From Billgrantia aerodenitrificans (GTDB lineage Bacteria > Pseudomonadota > Gammaproteobacteria > Pseudomonadales > Halomonadaceae): a DNA stretch of 64,000 nucleotides. Under the pieces are notes generated by a model. The model searched no databases and was not told the DNA's origin. It saw only the letters and a program-made list of their open reading frames with translations. Numbering within the stretch: the first letter of the stretch is position 1; each line of letters begins with the position of its first letter. The stretch covers positions 434,001-498,000 of the forward strand of contig NZ_JABFTV010000002.1 of the NCBI RefSeq assembly GCF_021404405.1, given 5' to 3'. The position numbers were made by a program, and so were the translations under genes. Positions 55,691 through 64,000 of this stretch are shown piece after piece.

Positions 55691-57385
55691 CTAGAAGTTG
55701 GCCCACTCCGGCTGGCGCTCCGCGGTGGCAAGCTGCAGCTGGCGCATGATGGGCCGGGGCGCCGTAAGCATCTCGCCGTGCGGCACACTTTGGCCATCGG
55801 CGCGAGCAGTGCTCGGCAGTTGGAAGGCGGCCATGGCGTTCATCAGCTGACGGGCATGCTGGCGCAGATTGTCGGCTGCCGTGGCGCTCTCTCCCACCAG
55901 CGTGGCGTTCTGCTGGGTGACCCTGTCCATCTCGGCCACGGCCGTGCCGGCTTCCTGCACGCCGGCACTCTGCTCGACGCTGGCTTGACTGATTTCCCGC
56001 ATCAACTGGCTGACTCTCGCGATGGCTTCGACGATCTCTTCGGTGGCCTGACGCGCCTCCGCGGCTCGAGCGTTACCGCTCTTCACGCGTTCCACGTTAC
56101 TGGTGATGAGTTCGTTGATCTCGCTGGCGGCGTCGGCGCTCTTCTGAGCCAGCTTGCGGACCTCGGCGGCGACCACGGCGAAGCCGCGGCCATGCTCGCC
56201 GGCGCGTGCCGCCTCCACCGAGGCATTGAGCGCCAGGATGTTGGTTTGAAACGCGATGTCGTCGATGGTCGAGATGATGCTGGCGATCTCTCCGGCGCTC
56301 TTGTCGAGCTCGTTCATGGTAGCCGTCATCTGCTCTACCGCCACGCCACCCTGGCGTGCCGTGTGCGAGGCATTCTCGGCCTCACGGCTGGCCTGACCTG
56401 CATTCTCGCTGTTCTGCACCACGGTGCCGTTCAACTCTTCCATCGCCGAGGCGGTCTGGGTCAGGGCGCTGGCCTGCTGCTGGGTGCGCGAGGCGAGGTC
56501 GGTGTTGCCCTCGGCGATCTGCTCGCTGTTGCTGGCCACGGCTTCGGCAGCGCCGCGAACCTGGGTCACGATGGCCTGCAGCTGACGCGCCATTTCCACC
56601 TGCGATGCCATGATGCTGCTGCGGTCACCGCTGCGCAGTCGGCCGCTGGTGGCCAGTTCGCCGCGGCCGATCGCCTCGGCGAAGGCTTTCACCTCGTGGG
56701 GCTCGGCGCCGAGCTCGCGCAGTAGCTGGCGAGCCAGCAGGTAGGCGATGGTGCCCCCTGCCGCCAAGGCCGCCAGGCACAGGGCCAGCATCAGCATCTG
56801 GAAGCCGGAGGCGGTGTCGCGGGCCAGTGCAGTATCGGCTGCACTCTCGGCTTCCTGGTGGTCGATGAAGTCGTTGATGCGGTCGAGCCAGGAAAAGAAG
56901 GCCGGGCCGGCCTCGCTCAGCAGGATTTCCCGTGCGCCGACGATGTCACTCTGTGCGCGACGCTCCATTACCTGGGCCGCCAGTCGTTGCGTCGTATCGG
57001 CCTGGCGCTCGATGGCCGCCAGCAGCTCGCGTTCGCGGGAGGAGGCGCTGAGCTGAATGGCGGTCGTCATGCCGCTGGCGGCGCGCTGGTAGTCGTCGGC
57101 CAGCGTACGGTAGTCGCGCTCGAGGGTTGCCAGTGCGGCGGGTGATTCGACCAGGGTCATGTCGCGCAGCAGGATCGCGCGGTCATGCACGCTGCCGCGC
57201 CAGTCGATGGCGTGGCGCTGCTTGGTGCCATTGACGTCGTTGATGGTGGTGAGGCTGTGATCGATACGGTTCACCTGCACGATACCGATGGCGGTGAGCA
57301 GTACGATCAAGGCGAGCACGGCGGAGAATCCAACGAACAGGCGACTACGTATCCCCAGGCGGGCGAGGCTGGCCGAGAGTCCCAT
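55691..57385 (-). CDS. methyl-accepting chemotaxis protein
   Basis: This is a 564-residue inner-membrane chemoreceptor. TM1 (about 16-37), a periplasmic four-helix-bundle-like sensor (38-188), TM2 (192-213), HAMP (214-265) and the signalling domain with hairpin tip IDDIAFQTNILALNASVEAARAGEHGRGFAVVA. It ends in EWANF, which fits the xWxxF CheR/CheB-tethering pentapeptide. I chose ATG 57385 because AAGGA directly abuts the first ATG (57394) but is 9 bases from this one. No other che gene is in the window. A TTGTACA-N5-TGTACAA palindrome lies upstream. Confidence 0.94.
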   Translation of the reverse strand: MGLSASLARLGIRSRLFVGFSAVLALIVLLTAIGIVQVNRIDHSLTTINDVNGTKQRHAIDWRGSVHDRAILLRDMTLVESPAALATLERDYRTLADDYQRAASGMTTAIQLSASSRERELLAAIERQADTTQRLAAQVMERRAQSDIVGAREILLSEAGPAFFSWLDRINDFIDHQEAESAADTALARDTASGFQMLMLALCLAALAAGGTIAYLLARQLLRELGAEPHEVKAFAEAIGRGELATSGRLRSGDRSSIMASQVEMARQLQAIVTQVRGAAEAVASNSEQIAEGNTDLASRTQQQASALTQTASAMEELNGTVVQNSENAGQASREAENASHTARQGGVAVEQMTATMNELDKSAGEIASIISTIDDIAFQTNILALNASVEAARAGEHGRGFAVVAAEVRKLAQKSADAASEINELITSNVERVKSGNARAAEARQATEEIVEAIARVSQLMREISQASVEQSAGVQEAGTAVAEMDRVTQQNATLVGESATAADNLRQHARQLMNAMAAFQLPSTARADGQSVPHGEMLTAPRPIMRQLQLATAERQPEWANF

Positions 57386-57459
57386 GGCATGCATTCCTTA
57401 TTCTGGTTTTGAGCCACTCCCGGTGGAAGCGAGAGTGGAAGACACGCGAATCTTAAAAC

Positions 57460-57478
57460 TTGTACAATGACTGTACAA
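57460..57478. promoter_or_regulatory. palindromic operator TTGTACA-N5-TGTACAA
   Basis: A perfect 7+7 inverted repeat (arms 57460-57466 and 57472-57478) lies in the 241-base divergent region between the chemoreceptor and the Lacal_2735-type gene. On the minus strand it overlaps a possible promoter for the receptor: TTGTAC, 17 bases, TAAGAT. Confidence 0.6.
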
Positions 57479-57595
57479 ATGAATTTAATTTTAGCCTGCC
57501 GTCGAAAAAAGCACTGCTTGGGCTACCGATCTGCTAGCTGTGGCGTGTAGAAAGCAGGATTTGGGCGCGTGAGGTCGCGTTTCGGCCGCGAAAAG

Positions 57596-57603
57596 TTGTA
57601 CAA
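57596..57603. promoter_or_regulatory. second TTGTACAA box
   Basis: An 8-bp palindrome identical to the outer half-sites of the element at 57460 lies 23 bases upstream of the small gene's start codon. It could be a second site for the same regulator. Confidence 0.4.
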
Positions 57604-57626
57604 AACCCTGAGGAAGGAGAAACCCT

Positions 57627-57797
57627 ATGTTCGATATCTTTCGGCGAGATCCCACCAAACGACTGCAAAAGGCCTATGAGCGCAAGCTCGAGGAGGCGAT
57701 GCTGGCGTCCCGCAACGGTGACATGCGCGCCAACGCGGCGCTGACGGAGCAGGCCGAGGCCCTGCGCTTGGAGATCGAGCGTTTGAAGCGCGGTTGA
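57627..57797 (+). CDS. Lacal_2735/DUF6435-type small protein
   Basis: The protein has 56 residues, charged and predicted all-helical: MFDIFRRDPTKRLQKAYERK, followed by a Glu/Ala-rich coiled-coil-like part ending EIERLKRG. The MFxxFxRDPxKxLQKxYexkleeAM pattern is that of the small Lacal_2735/DUF6435 family, whose function is unknown. GGAAGGAG lies 7 bases before the ATG. Its stop lies 1 base from the stop of the convergent puuR gene. Confidence 0.8.
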   Translation: MFDIFRRDPTKRLQKAYERKLEEAMLASRNGDMRANAALTEQAEALRLEIERLKRG

Positions 57798-57798
57798 T

Positions 57799-58350
57799 TC
57801 AGAAGGTCCGGGCCGGGGTGCAGCAGCTCACCAGACGACAGGGCTCGCTGCCGGGATTGCGGAAGCGGTGGGGCACGTTGGTGTCGAAGTAATAGGCTTC
57901 GCCCGGGCCGAGCAGGCGGGTTTCGGGGCCGATGGTGATCTCTATCGTGCCCTCCAGCACCACGCCGGCTTCCTCGCCCTGGTGGGCGATCATCTCGCGC
58001 CCGGTATCGGCGCCGGGCGGGTAGGTCTCGATCATGAACGCTAGCGCCCGACTGGCGCGGTTGGCGCCGACCAGCTTGTAGACGACCTCGCCGCTGCCCA
58101 CGTCGGCCAGCTCGTCGGCGCCGTAGAAGACCTGGTCGCGGCTCTCCATGTCCATGGTGAAGAAGTCGCCCACGCTGATGGGGATGGCATCGAGGATCTT
58201 CTTCAGCGAGCTGACCGAAGGGCTCACCTTGCCCTGTTCGATCAGCGACAGGCTGGAATGGGTGACTCCGCAGCGCTTGGCCAGCTCGCGCTGGGAAATA
58301 CCGCGCAGGGTGCGCAGGGCGCGCAGGCGTGCGCCGACGTCGTCCGACAT
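57799..58350 (-). CDS. puuR: HTH-cupin transcriptional repressor PuuR
   Basis: The protein has 183 residues: a Cro/CI-type helix-turn-helix (about 7-60, LRTLRGISQRELAKRCGVTHSSLSLIEQGKVSPSVSSLKKIL) and a cupin domain (IETYPPGADTGREMIAHQGEEAGVVLEGTIEITIG). It aligns along its whole length with E. coli PuuR, including THS-S-IEQ-KVSP and HQGEE-G-VLEG, and ends similarly (CTPARTF versus HTPTTF). It should repress putrescine genes until putrescine binds. It lies 3.7 kb from the end of the amine cluster. GGAG precedes the start. Confidence 0.93.
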   Translation of the reverse strand: MSDDVGARLRALRTLRGISQRELAKRCGVTHSSLSLIEQGKVSPSVSSLKKILDAIPISVGDFFTMDMESRDQVFYGADELADVGSGEVVYKLVGANRASRALAFMIETYPPGADTGREMIAHQGEEAGVVLEGTIEITIGPETRLLGPGEAYYFDTNVPHRFRNPGSEPCRLVSCCTPARTF

Positions 58351-58399
58351 GCCGATCTCCTAATCCCGCGGGCGGCGCCGAGGCGCCGCCCGCCATGCC

Positions 58400-59854
58400 T
58401 CAGCAGAGGGCGTCGAGCTTCTGCCTGAGCAGCTCGTTGACCTGTTGCGGATTGGCGGTCCCGCGCGAGGCCTTCATCACCTGGCCGACGAAGTAACCGA
58501 TCATCTTGCCGCGCTTGTCCGGCTCGGCGTCGCGATACTGGGCCACCTGGGCCGGGCTGTCGGCGATCACCTGATCGATCATCGCCTCGATGGCGCCGGT
58601 GTCGGTGACCTGCTTGAGCCCCTGGGCCTCGATGATGTCGTCGGCACTGGCGCCCTGGCCGTTCCACAGTGCCTGGAATACCTGCTTGGCGGCCTTGCCG
58701 TTGATGGTGTCGTCGATCACGCGAGCTACCAGTTCACCTAGCTGACGAGCCGATACGGGGCTATTGGCGATCGAGAGATTCTCACGATTCAAGGCACCTG
58801 CAAGCTCACCCTGCACCCAGTTGGCGGCCTGCTTGGCATCCCGGCAGACGTCTTTCACTTCTTCGAAATAGTCCGCCATCTCGCGGGTGGCGGAAAGCAC
58901 GCTGGCATCGTAGGCCGAGAGGCCCAGCTCGTTCTCGAAGCGGGCGCGCTTCTCGGCCGGCAGCTCCGGCAGGTTGTCGCGCAAATGGTCGATATAGGCC
59001 TTGTCGAGCACTACCGGCAGCAGGTCGGGGCAGGGGAAGTAGCGATAGTCGTTGGCTTCCTCCTTGGTGCGCATGCTGCGGGTCTCGTCGCGCTCGGGGT
59101 CGAACAGGCGCGTCTCCTGCACCACCTTGCCGCCATCCTCGAGCAGCTCGATCTGCCGTTCCACCTCGAAGGCGATGGCGCGCTCGACGAAGCGGAACGA
59201 GTTGACGTTCTTGATCTCGGCCCGGGTGCCGAAGGCTTCCTGGCCCTTGGGCCGAACCGAGACGTTGACGTCGCAGCGCATCGAGCCCTCGGCCATGTTG
59301 CCGTCGGAGATGCCGAGGTAGGTGACGATGGAGTGGATCGCCTTGAGATAGGCGGCGGCCTCTTTCGCCGAACGCATGTCAGGCTCGGAGACGATTTCCA
59401 GCAGCGGCGTGCCGGCGCGGTTGAGGTCAACGCCGGTCATGCCGTGGAAGTCCTCGTGCAGCGACTTGCCGGCATCCTCCTCCAGGTGTGCGTGGTGCAC
59501 GCGAATCGGCTTGGTGGTGCCGTCCTCGAGGGTGATCTCGACCTCTCCGGCGCCGACGATGGGCTGGTACATCTGGCTGGTCTGGTAGCCCTTGGGCAGG
59601 TCGGGGTAGAAGTAGTTCTTGCGGTCGAACACCGACACTTCGGGGATCTCGGCGTGAATCGCCAGGCCGAACTTGACCGCCATGGCCACGGCTGCCTCGT
59701 TGAGCACCGGCAGCACGCCCGGCAGTCCCAGGTCGACGGCGCAGGCCTGAGTGTTGGGCTCGGCGCCGAAGGCAGTGGAGGCGCCGGAAAAAATCTTCGA
59801 GCGAGTGGCGAGCTGGACGTGAACCTCCAGCCCGATCACGGTTTCCCATTGCAT
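58400..59854 (-). CDS. gatB: Asp-tRNA(Asn)/Glu-tRNA(Gln) amidotransferase subunit B
   Basis: GatB is the kinase/tRNA-binding subunit of the enzyme that amidates mischarged Glu-tRNA(Gln) or Asp-tRNA(Asn). It has 484 residues: [54 protein letters not shown]-like [18 protein letters not shown], and a C-terminal YqeY-type tail. Its ATG shares one base with the gatA stop (TGATG). Confidence 0.97.
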   Translation of the reverse strand: MQWETVIGLEVHVQLATRSKIFSGASTAFGAEPNTQACAVDLGLPGVLPVLNEAAVAMAVKFGLAIHAEIPEVSVFDRKNYFYPDLPKGYQTSQMYQPIVGAGEVEITLEDGTTKPIRVHHAHLEEDAGKSLHEDFHGMTGVDLNRAGTPLLEIVSEPDMRSAKEAAAYLKAIHSIVTYLGISDGNMAEGSMRCDVNVSVRPKGQEAFGTRAEIKNVNSFRFVERAIAFEVERQIELLEDGGKVVQETRLFDPERDETRSMRTKEEANDYRYFPCPDLLPVVLDKAYIDHLRDNLPELPAEKRARFENELGLSAYDASVLSATREMADYFEEVKDVCRDAKQAANWVQGELAGALNRENLSIANSPVSARQLGELVARVIDDTINGKAAKQVFQALWNGQGASADDIIEAQGLKQVTDTGAIEAMIDQVIADSPAQVAQYRDAEPDKRGKMIGYFVGQVMKASRGTANPQQVNELLRQKLDALC

Positions 59855-61314
59855 CAGGTGTTCTCCTCGGCGAGCGCGGGGCGTTGACGGTGCCAGTCGG
59901 TGGCCAGCTGAAACTGGTGGGCGACGTTGAGCAGCCGCGACTCGGTGAAATGGCTGCCGAGGATCTGCAGCCCCACCGGGCGCTTGCCGGCGAAGCCGGC
60001 CGGCACGCTCATGCCGGGGATCCCTGCGAGGTTGATGGCGATGGTGTAGATGTCCTGCAGGTACATCGACACCGGGTCCTTGTTGGCGCCGAGATCGAAG
60101 GCCGGGGTGGGCGAGGCGGGGCCCATCAGGACGTCGACCTCCTCGAAGGCGTCGAGGAAGTCCTGACGGATAAGCCGGCGCACTTGCTGGGCCTTCTTGT
60201 AGTAGGCGTCGAAGAAACCCTCGGAGAGGGTGTGGGTGCCGATCAGGATGCGGCGCTTGACCTCGTCGCCGAAGCCCTCGGCGCGGCTGCGCTTGTACAG
60301 ATCGATCAGATCCACTGGGTTGGCGCAGCGGTGGCCGAAGCGTACGCCGTCGTAGCGTGACAGGTTCGACGAGGCTTCCGCCGGGGCGATGACGTAGTAG
60401 GCCGGAATCGCGTAGTGGGTGTGCGGCAGGCTCACCTCGCGCACGCTGGCGCCGAGCGACTCGAAGACCTTGATCGCCTCGCGCACGGCAGCTTCCACCT
60501 GCGGATCGAGGCCGTCGCCGAAGTACTCGCTGGGCAGGCCGATCTTGAGGCCGGAAAGCGCAGTGCCGAGCTCTTCGGTGTAGTCGGGCACGCCGCGCTG
60601 CACGCAGGTGGAGTCGCGCAGGTCGTGGCCGGCCATGGCGTTGAGCAGCAGGGCGCAGTCCTCGGCGCTACGGGCCATGGGGCCGGCCTGGTCGAGGCTC
60701 GAGGCGTAGGCGATCATGCCGTAGCGCGACACCCGGCCGTAGGTGGGCTTGAGCCCGGTGATGCCACAGAAGGCCGCGGGCTGACGAATCGAGCCGCCGG
60801 TATCGGTGCCGATCGCCGCCGGCACCAAGCCCGCCGCCACAGCAGCGGCGCTGCCGCCGGACGATCCGCCCGGCACGGCGGTGAAGTCCCAGGGGTTCTT
60901 CACCGGGCCGTAGTGGCTGTTCTCGTTGGAGGAGCCCATGGCGAACTCATCCATGTTGGTCTTGCCCAGGCTGACGGCGCCGGCGGCTTTGAGCTTCTCG
61001 ACCACGGTGGCGTCGTAGGGGGCGATGAAGCTGTCGAGCATCCGCGAGCCGGCGGTGGTCTTCACGTCCTGGGTGCAGAAGATGTCCTTCAGCGCCAGCG
61101 GCAGGCCGGTGAGCGTACCGGCCTTGCCCGCGGCACGGGCGGCGTCGGCGGCATCGGCGGCGGCCAGGGCCTGCTCGTGGGTGACGGTGATGAAGCTGTT
61201 CAGCTCGCCGTCGAGACGGTCGATACGGCCGAGCAGGTGCTGAGTCAGTTCGCGGCTGGAAAAGTCGCCGGCGTCGAGCGAACGGGTCAGTTCGGCAAGG
61301 GTCTTGTCATGCAT
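59854..61314 (-). CDS. gatA: Asp-tRNA(Asn)/Glu-tRNA(Gln) amidotransferase subunit A
   Basis: GatA is the amidase that supplies ammonia from glutamine. The Ser-cisSer-Lys triad is visible: Lys in [10 protein letters not shown], then the serines in [14 protein letters not shown] and [17 protein letters not shown] chose ATG 61314 ([13 protein letters not shown], 486 residues), with GGAGCC 9 bases upstream; ATG 61329 has no ribosome binding site. It is the middle gene of gatCAB. Confidence 0.97.
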   Translation of the reverse strand: MHDKTLAELTRSLDAGDFSSRELTQHLLGRIDRLDGELNSFITVTHEQALAAADAADAARAAGKAGTLTGLPLALKDIFCTQDVKTTAGSRMLDSFIAPYDATVVEKLKAAGAVSLGKTNMDEFAMGSSNENSHYGPVKNPWDFTAVPGGSSGGSAAAVAAGLVPAAIGTDTGGSIRQPAAFCGITGLKPTYGRVSRYGMIAYASSLDQAGPMARSAEDCALLLNAMAGHDLRDSTCVQRGVPDYTEELGTALSGLKIGLPSEYFGDGLDPQVEAAVREAIKVFESLGASVREVSLPHTHYAIPAYYVIAPAEASSNLSRYDGVRFGHRCANPVDLIDLYKRSRAEGFGDEVKRRILIGTHTLSEGFFDAYYKKAQQVRRLIRQDFLDAFEEVDVLMGPASPTPAFDLGANKDPVSMYLQDIYTIAINLAGIPGMSVPAGFAGKRPVGLQILGSHFTESRLLNVAHQFQLATDWHRQRPALAEENT

Positions 61315-61395
61315 GCGGCATGGCTCCATGAAAGCGTGCCGTTGAAAGAGAGGCGAATGCTGCGCCGATGGGCGCTGCCTGAATGGCGACCGGGA

Positions 61396-61683
61396 TCACT
61401 CGACGACGCGAGGAACCAGGTAGAGCCCGTTTTCCACGGCCGGAGCGCACTGCTGGAAGCGGCTGCGCTGGTCGCGCTCGGTGACTTCGTCGGCGCGCAG
61501 GCGCTGAGTGACGTCGAGGGGATGGGCCAGCGGGGCGACCCCTTCGGTGTCGAGTGCCTGGAGCATGTCGACCATCTCGAGAATACGGCCTAGGTCGTCC
61601 ACGTAGCGGGCGGCCTCGTCGTCGGTCAGGCCGAGCCGGGCCAGATGAGCGGCCCGCTGCACGTCTGCGTGTTCAAGCGCCAT
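61396..61683 (-). CDS. gatC: Asp-tRNA(Asn)/Glu-tRNA(Gln) amidotransferase subunit C
   Basis: GatC is a small 95-residue linker that stabilises GatA-GatB. It begins MALEHADVQRAAHLARLGLTDDEAARYVDDLGRIL, typical of the family, and ends AVENGLYLVPRVVE. ATG 61683 is chosen; the longer frame only adds a non-conserved leader. It is first gene of gatCAB and divergent from mreB across 177 bases. Confidence 0.95.
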   Translation of the reverse strand: MALEHADVQRAAHLARLGLTDDEAARYVDDLGRILEMVDMLQALDTEGVAPLAHPLDVTQRLRADEVTERDQRSRFQQCAPAVENGLYLVPRVVE

Positions 61684-61848
61684 GAGCTGAGTGTCCTCGC
61701 ACGGATGGAGTGTTATGAACAGCGGGAAAAGGTACCATATTCGAGCCATGGCGGGCACTCTTCTCGCATCTGGAGCGGCCTATGTCGCTTGCTGCACTGA
61801 GGCGGCGATGATACCGTTTGCATCCGCACTGGTCCCGGTCTGCACTAG

Positions 61849-62898
<1,050 letters not shown>

Positions 62899-62981
62899 CG
62901 CCGCAAGGCCGTTTTCCAGTGCGAATCGACGTATGAACAGGTGCGGCCGGACGTGCCGCGCCCGGTGCGGGGGGAACGTCT

Positions 62982-63887
62982 ATTAAACCGCTGTTCTCGC
63001 ACGGTCATGTGCCTGGCTACCGCATGCTGCTGTGTGTGGTAGCCGCGTCTGCCTTGATGTTCGTCGATCATCGTTTCACCCGCATGGAAGAGGTGCGCGC
63101 TCAGCTCACCACCGTCGTGGCGCCAATTCATTGGCTCGTCGCGCTGCCCAGCGACGTGCTCACCTGGGGCTCGCTGGCGCTCTCCGAGCAGCGCGCGCTG
63201 GTGGAGGAGAACCGCCGCCTGCGTGAGCAGATCCTGCATCTGTCCCATCGGGTCCAGCACATGTCGAGCCTGACGGCCGAGAACGTGCGCCTGCGCGAGC
63301 TGCTGGGGGCCGCCGCTCGCCTGGAGGCTCCCTATATCACCGCCGAACTGCTCTCTCTCGACTCCGACCCGTTCACGCATCAGATGGTGATCGACCGCGG
63401 GCGTCGCAACGGGGTCTACGTGGGGCAGCCGGTATTGGATGCCTCGGGGCTGGTGGGGCAGGTGACGGCGGTGTCGGCCTATTCCAGCCGGGTGCTGATG
63501 GTGGCCGATGCCAGCCATGCGCTGCCGATCCAGATCAACCGTAACGGCCTGCGCTTCGTGCTGCAGGGCAGCGGCCAGTACGATGCCCTGAGAGTGATAC
63601 ACGTGCCGGATACGGCCGACATCCGCGAGGGCGACCTGTTGGTGACCTCCGGGCTGGCGGACCGCTTCCCGCCGGGCTATCCCGTGGCCAGGGTCACCGA
63701 GGTGGTCCACGACCCGGGGCAGCCCTTTGCCCGGGTGACGGCCGAGCCGGTCGCGCGTCTGCAGCGCTCCCGCCACTTCCTGCTTGTGTTCCCACCCGAT
63801 CCGGCGCCGGTGCCTGACGACGAAATGTGGGATCTCGAACTGCCCGATGAGCTGGATGACGAAGCCATGCCGGAGGAGTCGAACTGA
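62982..63887 (+). CDS. mreC: rod shape-determining protein MreC, apparent ATT start
   Basis: MreC is a periplasmic bitopic scaffold for the elongation machinery. A membrane helix (about 14-30) is followed by a coiled coil (VEENRRLREQILHLSHRV) and beta domains. The only ordinary start is GTG 63009, which lacks a ribosome binding site and cuts off the conserved opening. In-frame codons from ATT 62982 read (M)KPLFSHGHVPGYR, matching E. coli MKPIFSRG at the first residue. GGGGGAA lies about 6 bases before the ATT, and an in-frame stop at 62934-62936 is followed by no ATG, GTG or TTG before 63009. From ATT the protein has 301 residues. Confidence 0.88.
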   Translation: MKPLFSHGHVPGYRMLLCVVAASALMFVDHRFTRMEEVRAQLTTVVAPIHWLVALPSDVLTWGSLALSEQRALVEENRRLREQILHLSHRVQHMSSLTAENVRLRELLGAAARLEAPYITAELLSLDSDPFTHQMVIDRGRRNGVYVGQPVLDASGLVGQVTAVSAYSSRVLMVADASHALPIQINRNGLRFVLQGSGQYDALRVIHVPDTADIREGDLLVTSGLADRFPPGYPVARVTEVVHDPGQPFARVTAEPVARLQRSRHFLLVFPPDPAPVPDDEMWDLELPDELDDEAMPEESN

Positions 63888-64000
63888 TGGCGAGTGGATC
63901 GACCACGGCGCTGCCCTGGATTTGGCTCACCCTGCTGCTGGCGCTGTGCCTTCAGGTGATGCCGCTGGCCGAGGGCTGGCAGATCTGGCGACCGGACTGG
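63887..64000 (+). CDS. mreD: rod shape-determining protein MreD, 3' end cut by window
   Basis: The first 38 codons of mreD. The start overlaps the mreC stop by one base (TGATG), with GGAGGAG upstream. The N-terminus MASGSTTALPWIWLTLLLAL and then a segment ending IWRPDW resembles E. coli MreD (MAS...WVIWLSFLIALLLQIMP ... FRPNW), including the first membrane helix. Confidence 0.93.
   Translation, partial: MASGSTTALPWIWLTLLLALCLQVMPLAEGWQIWRPDW

Overview
The window is a dense, high-GC chromosomal stretch of a gammaproteobacterium, most likely a member of the Halomonadaceae (Halomonas or a close relative). This is an inference from three things: a betIBA glycine-betaine operon, Pseudomonas-like housekeeping order (TPR lipoprotein - lolB - ispE - prs - rplY - pth - ychF, divergent from hemA - prfA - prmC), and FadE, Prc and MreBCD proteins of gammaproteobacterial type. 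I found no insertion sequence, prophage, integrase or CRISPR array. No gene-free stretch exceeds 300 bases.

Region by region. 1-4.5 kb: the 3' part of an NDP-forming acyl-CoA synthetase gene, a crotonase-family gene and an SLC13-type permease. 4.6-7.1 kb: fadE. 7.2-11.1 kb: betI-betB-betA with a palindromic BetI-type operator. 11.2-11.8 kb: tRNA-Met and three tandem tRNA-Asn genes. 11.9-16.9 kb: a signalling module made of a small periplasmic sulfite-oxidase-fold-like protein, a hybrid histidine kinase with an HPt domain, and a convergent REC-PAS-GGDEF-EAL protein with a ruined GGDEF motif. 17-20.6 kb: prc and an M18 aminopeptidase, then a second tRNA-Met. 20.8-32.6 kb: the housekeeping block, with an lrp-type gene wedged between prmC and moeB.

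32.8-54.1 kb is the accessory core: about 21 kb for polyamine and related amine uptake and breakdown. It holds two PuuB-like oxidases, two PuuA-like ligases, a PotFGHI transporter, PuuD, SpuC, two nearly identical PuuC dehydrogenases, a second class III aminotransferase, an NhaC-type antiporter, an M20 hydantoinase/carbamoylase-type hydrolase and a LuxR-type regulator. Uptake by PotFGHI would feed two routes: gamma-glutamylation (PuuA, PuuB, PuuC, PuuD) and direct transamination (SpuC then PuuC). A PuuR homologue lies 3.7 kb further on. Several control regions share an ATAACGGT-like motif, and one carries four exact-period 14-bp tandem repeats.

54.3-64 kb: rmuC, a lone methyl-accepting chemotaxis protein, a tiny Lacal_2735-type gene, puuR, gatCAB, and mreBC with the first 38 codons of mreD. 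The N-terminal coding sequence of mreC points to an ATT start codon.
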